Shown one piece after another: positions 4,536-6,116 of a DNA stretch of 6,116 bases. A program made the translations under genes and the position numbers. Location of the stretch: NCBI GenBank assembly GCA_003644895.1, contig QNDO01000095.1:1-6116 (forward strand). The letters are read 5' to 3'. This DNA comes from Candidatus Hydrothermota bacterium. Its GTDB lineage: Bacteria > Hydrothermota > Hydrothermia > UBA1063. Within the stretch, counting starts at the first letter, position 1, and each line of letters opens with the position of its first letter. The notes beneath the pieces were generated by a model, which was given only the letters and a program-made list of their open reading frames with translations, ran no database searches and was not told the origin of the DNA.

Positions 4536-6116
4536 TTACCTAATCTTTACAACCTTAACTAATTGGTTCTTGCCGGGTTTCTTCACAAAATAAATACCTG
4601 GTAAAACTGCTCGGCCTTCCTTGTCTTTGCCGTCCCAATAAGTGAGATCGCCGAGCTTTCTCACCAGCCTTCCTGAAGCATTATATATTTCAAGATTCTG
4701 TGTATTGAAATAACACACGCTGTAAAATGGATTTGGATATGCCTTTATAATGGGTTTGTGCAATTTTACTTCTTTGACATATAAACTACCACCAGCCTCG
4801 GTATAACGCTCCGTAAATTCCTGCCAGTAAAGCTGAGCAACAGTTGCATTTTTGATTATAATTACGTTTTCATCATTGTATCCTGTTCCGCTATTTGACC
4901 AGTTCATGGAGCCCGTTTCCACAAAAATCTTGTCCACCACCATAAATTTATCATGCAGAGAATACCATTGTGATGGGAGATTTTCCCAGTAAACCGGAAC
5001 GCCTGCATTATATAGACTATCGTATTCAGGATTTGAAGCATTGTTTTCGTGAACGCCACCCACCCACACTCCTCTCTGAAAAGCAGATATAAGGGCATCC
5101 CCAAGGTCATCTCTTGTAAAACTGTAGATAAGATATCCTATCTCAGACTGGGCCCTGTTGACAAGATTAACAAGATATTGAATTGGATTATCCTGGGGTG
5201 AAAAATAGACCCATATAGAATCTCCTCCGACAACAAAAGAATGAGTCGGAAGGACATCGGTTTTATTTGTTCCAGTCCTGGCATTGTTAGTATCAGGAGT
5301 ATCTGTGGAGCTTCCCCACATCTGGTTGAATTCACGTTCAAAAGCGTCTGCCAGCTCGGTACTTTTAATGACTATTGCATTATCTGCATGAAGATAATCA
5401 GATGCATTAAAACTGCCTGTCCATATCCAGTCATTCACAGGATCTCCATCTCTATAATCTCGGACAATGAATTTATGATGCATAATATGAGATGTGGAGT
5501 TATCACCTATTCCTTCATGTATTACTGGTATTCCTGCATTTATGAGGTCTTGAGTTCCCTGTCTATCTATGTAACTGTAATCTGTTATGACCCTTACTTT
5601 AACACCTCTATTCCATGCAGCGATCAGGGAATCCACTATTGTGTCAGTGAAACATTCGTACATGGCAATATCTATGGAATACTGGGCTTCATGAATGAAT
5701 TTTCCAAGCTTTTTGCGGAGCGTATCGTCCTGAAAGTATACATAATAAACTGCATTCCCCACCTGTACACGGAAAGTGTCGGAGGTTGAAGAATTGTTAT
5801 CGTTGTCTATAGCGTACACATAGTATTCTATCAAATCACCATCATTTTGTCCGGGGATTGTAAAATAGAAGAAAGAATCCACTGTACTATCGGGAAGTAC
5901 ATCCGTCCAGACTCCGAAATTGACCCTGTAATATAGTCTTGAGGTAGTGATAGTTCCATCGTCGGTAATGGTAGCAGTCACTGTTATATCCTCTCCAGCT
6001 TGGGGGGATACAGGATACCTTGTTATACACTTTATATCAGGAGATTGTGTTGGACTGGAAAAGGATGCATCATCCACATAAAAAACAGCATCACCATCCC
6101 AATCAGTATCATCGTA
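4536..6116 (-). CDS. Secreted phospholipase D-superfamily protein with two HKD motifs, Ig-like domain and C-terminal sorting-type tail (N-terminus cut by window edge)
   Basis: The frame is open to the right edge, so 526 C-terminal residues are visible; positions count from the first one. Residues 1-19, ending VFYVDDASF, look like the last strand of a jelly-roll or carbohydrate-binding-type domain. Residues about 27-121 are an Ig-like domain. Two PLD domains follow. The first has H213-H-K215-x4-D220 and then GSFNAS; the second has H388-D-K390-x4-D395 and then GSMNWS. Both are HxKx4D and intact, so one chain can form the two-half active site of nucleases, phospholipases or transphosphatidylases. 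A Thr/Asn-rich linker lies between them. The tail from about 443 has YPNPF (460-464), IYNASGRLVRKL and GIYFVK (507-512), as in type IX secretion and FlgD-like C-terminal domains. Secretion or surface attachment is inferred. The substrate (DNA or phospholipid) is unknown. GTG at 6077 is an internal codon, not the start. Confidence 0.9.
   Translation of the reverse strand, partial: YDDTDWDGDAVFYVDDASFSSPTQSPDIKCITRYPVSPQAGEDITVTATITDDGTITTSRLYYRVNFGVWTDVLPDSTVDSFFYFTIPGQNDGDLIEYYVYAIDNDNNSSTSDTFRVQVGNAVYYVYFQDDTLRKKLGKFIHEAQYSIDIAMYECFTDTIVDSLIAAWNRGVKVRVITDYSYIDRQGTQDLINAGIPVIHEGIGDNSTSHIMHHKFIVRDYRDGDPVNDWIWTGSFNASDYLHADNAIVIKSTELADAFEREFNQMWGSSTDTPDTNNARTGTNKTDVLPTHSFVVGGDSIWVYFSPQDNPIQYLVNLVNRAQSEIGYLIYSFTRDDLGDALISAFQRGVWVGGVHENNASNPEYDSLYNAGVPVYWENLPSQWYSLHDKFMVVDKIFVETGSMNWSNSGTGYNDENVIIIKNATVAQLYWQEFTERYTEAGGSLYVKEVKLHKPIIKAYPNPFYSVCYFNTQNLEIYNASGRLVRKLGDLTYWDGKDKEGRAVLPGIYFVKKPGKNQLVKVVKIR

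Noticed and set aside
4528..4537. Short stem ACCG/CGGT followed by a T-run (4533-4537) as a plus-strand terminator.
   Set aside because: The stem is only four base pairs and the T-run is five bases, partly inside the stop codon of the opposite gene. This is too weak to call.
5241..5789. Long open frame on the plus strand opposite the PLD gene (182 codons).
   Set aside because: It lies wholly antisense to a well-supported domain-bearing gene, has no recognisable motif and no ribosome-binding site was noted.

Overview
The window is bacterial chromosomal DNA of moderate to low GC, densely coding except for one repeat-filled gap. It holds the end of a house-keeping neighbourhood and one unrelated secreted protein. 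The C-terminal tail of the last protein resembles the Por/type IX secretion sorting domains and FlgD-like tails found in FCB-group bacteria and candidate phyla such as WOR-3. The intergenic repeats also fit a little-cultured lineage of that kind. This placement is inference and is weak. No 16S rRNA or other phylogenetic marker was read closely enough to assign a phylum.

Layout. (1) Positions 1-1214, minus strand: trmFO, the folate-dependent tRNA U54 methyltransferase, with its last few dozen residues beyond the left edge. (2) Positions 1215-1322: a short divergent control region with one candidate promoter for each direction. (3) Positions 1323-3647, plus strand: four tightly packed genes, frr (ribosome recycling factor), uppS (undecaprenyl diphosphate synthase), cdsA (phosphatidate cytidylyltransferase) and a small MazG-type nucleotide pyrophosphohydrolase with a C-terminal Cys/His cluster. 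The first three overlap by 11 and 17 bases and the fourth starts one base after cdsA, so they look like one operon. (4) Positions 3700-4077, plus strand: a NifX/NifB-type small protein with its own candidate promoter. (5) Positions 4078-4535: a non-coding convergent gap made of degenerate 7-bp repeat arrays, two oppositely oriented copies of a roughly 30-bp interspersed repeat, a C-rich inverted repeat and an 11-bp AT tandem. Most parts recur inverted on the other side. (6) Positions 4536-6116, minus strand: the C-terminal 526 residues of a multidomain secreted phospholipase D-superfamily protein with two complete HKD motifs, a preceding Ig-like domain and a C-terminal sorting-type tail. Its N-terminus lies beyond the right edge.

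How the genes fit together. frr-uppS-cdsA is a widely conserved block linking translation (ribosome recycling) with envelope building: UppS makes the C55 lipid carrier for peptidoglycan, and CdsA makes CDP-diacylglycerol for phospholipids. The usual upstream partners tsf and pyrH are absent here and trmFO takes their place in opposite orientation. The usual downstream dxr/rseP are replaced by the MazG-like gene. The most unusual stretch is the repeat mosaic at 4078-4535. No complete new defence or mobile system was found.
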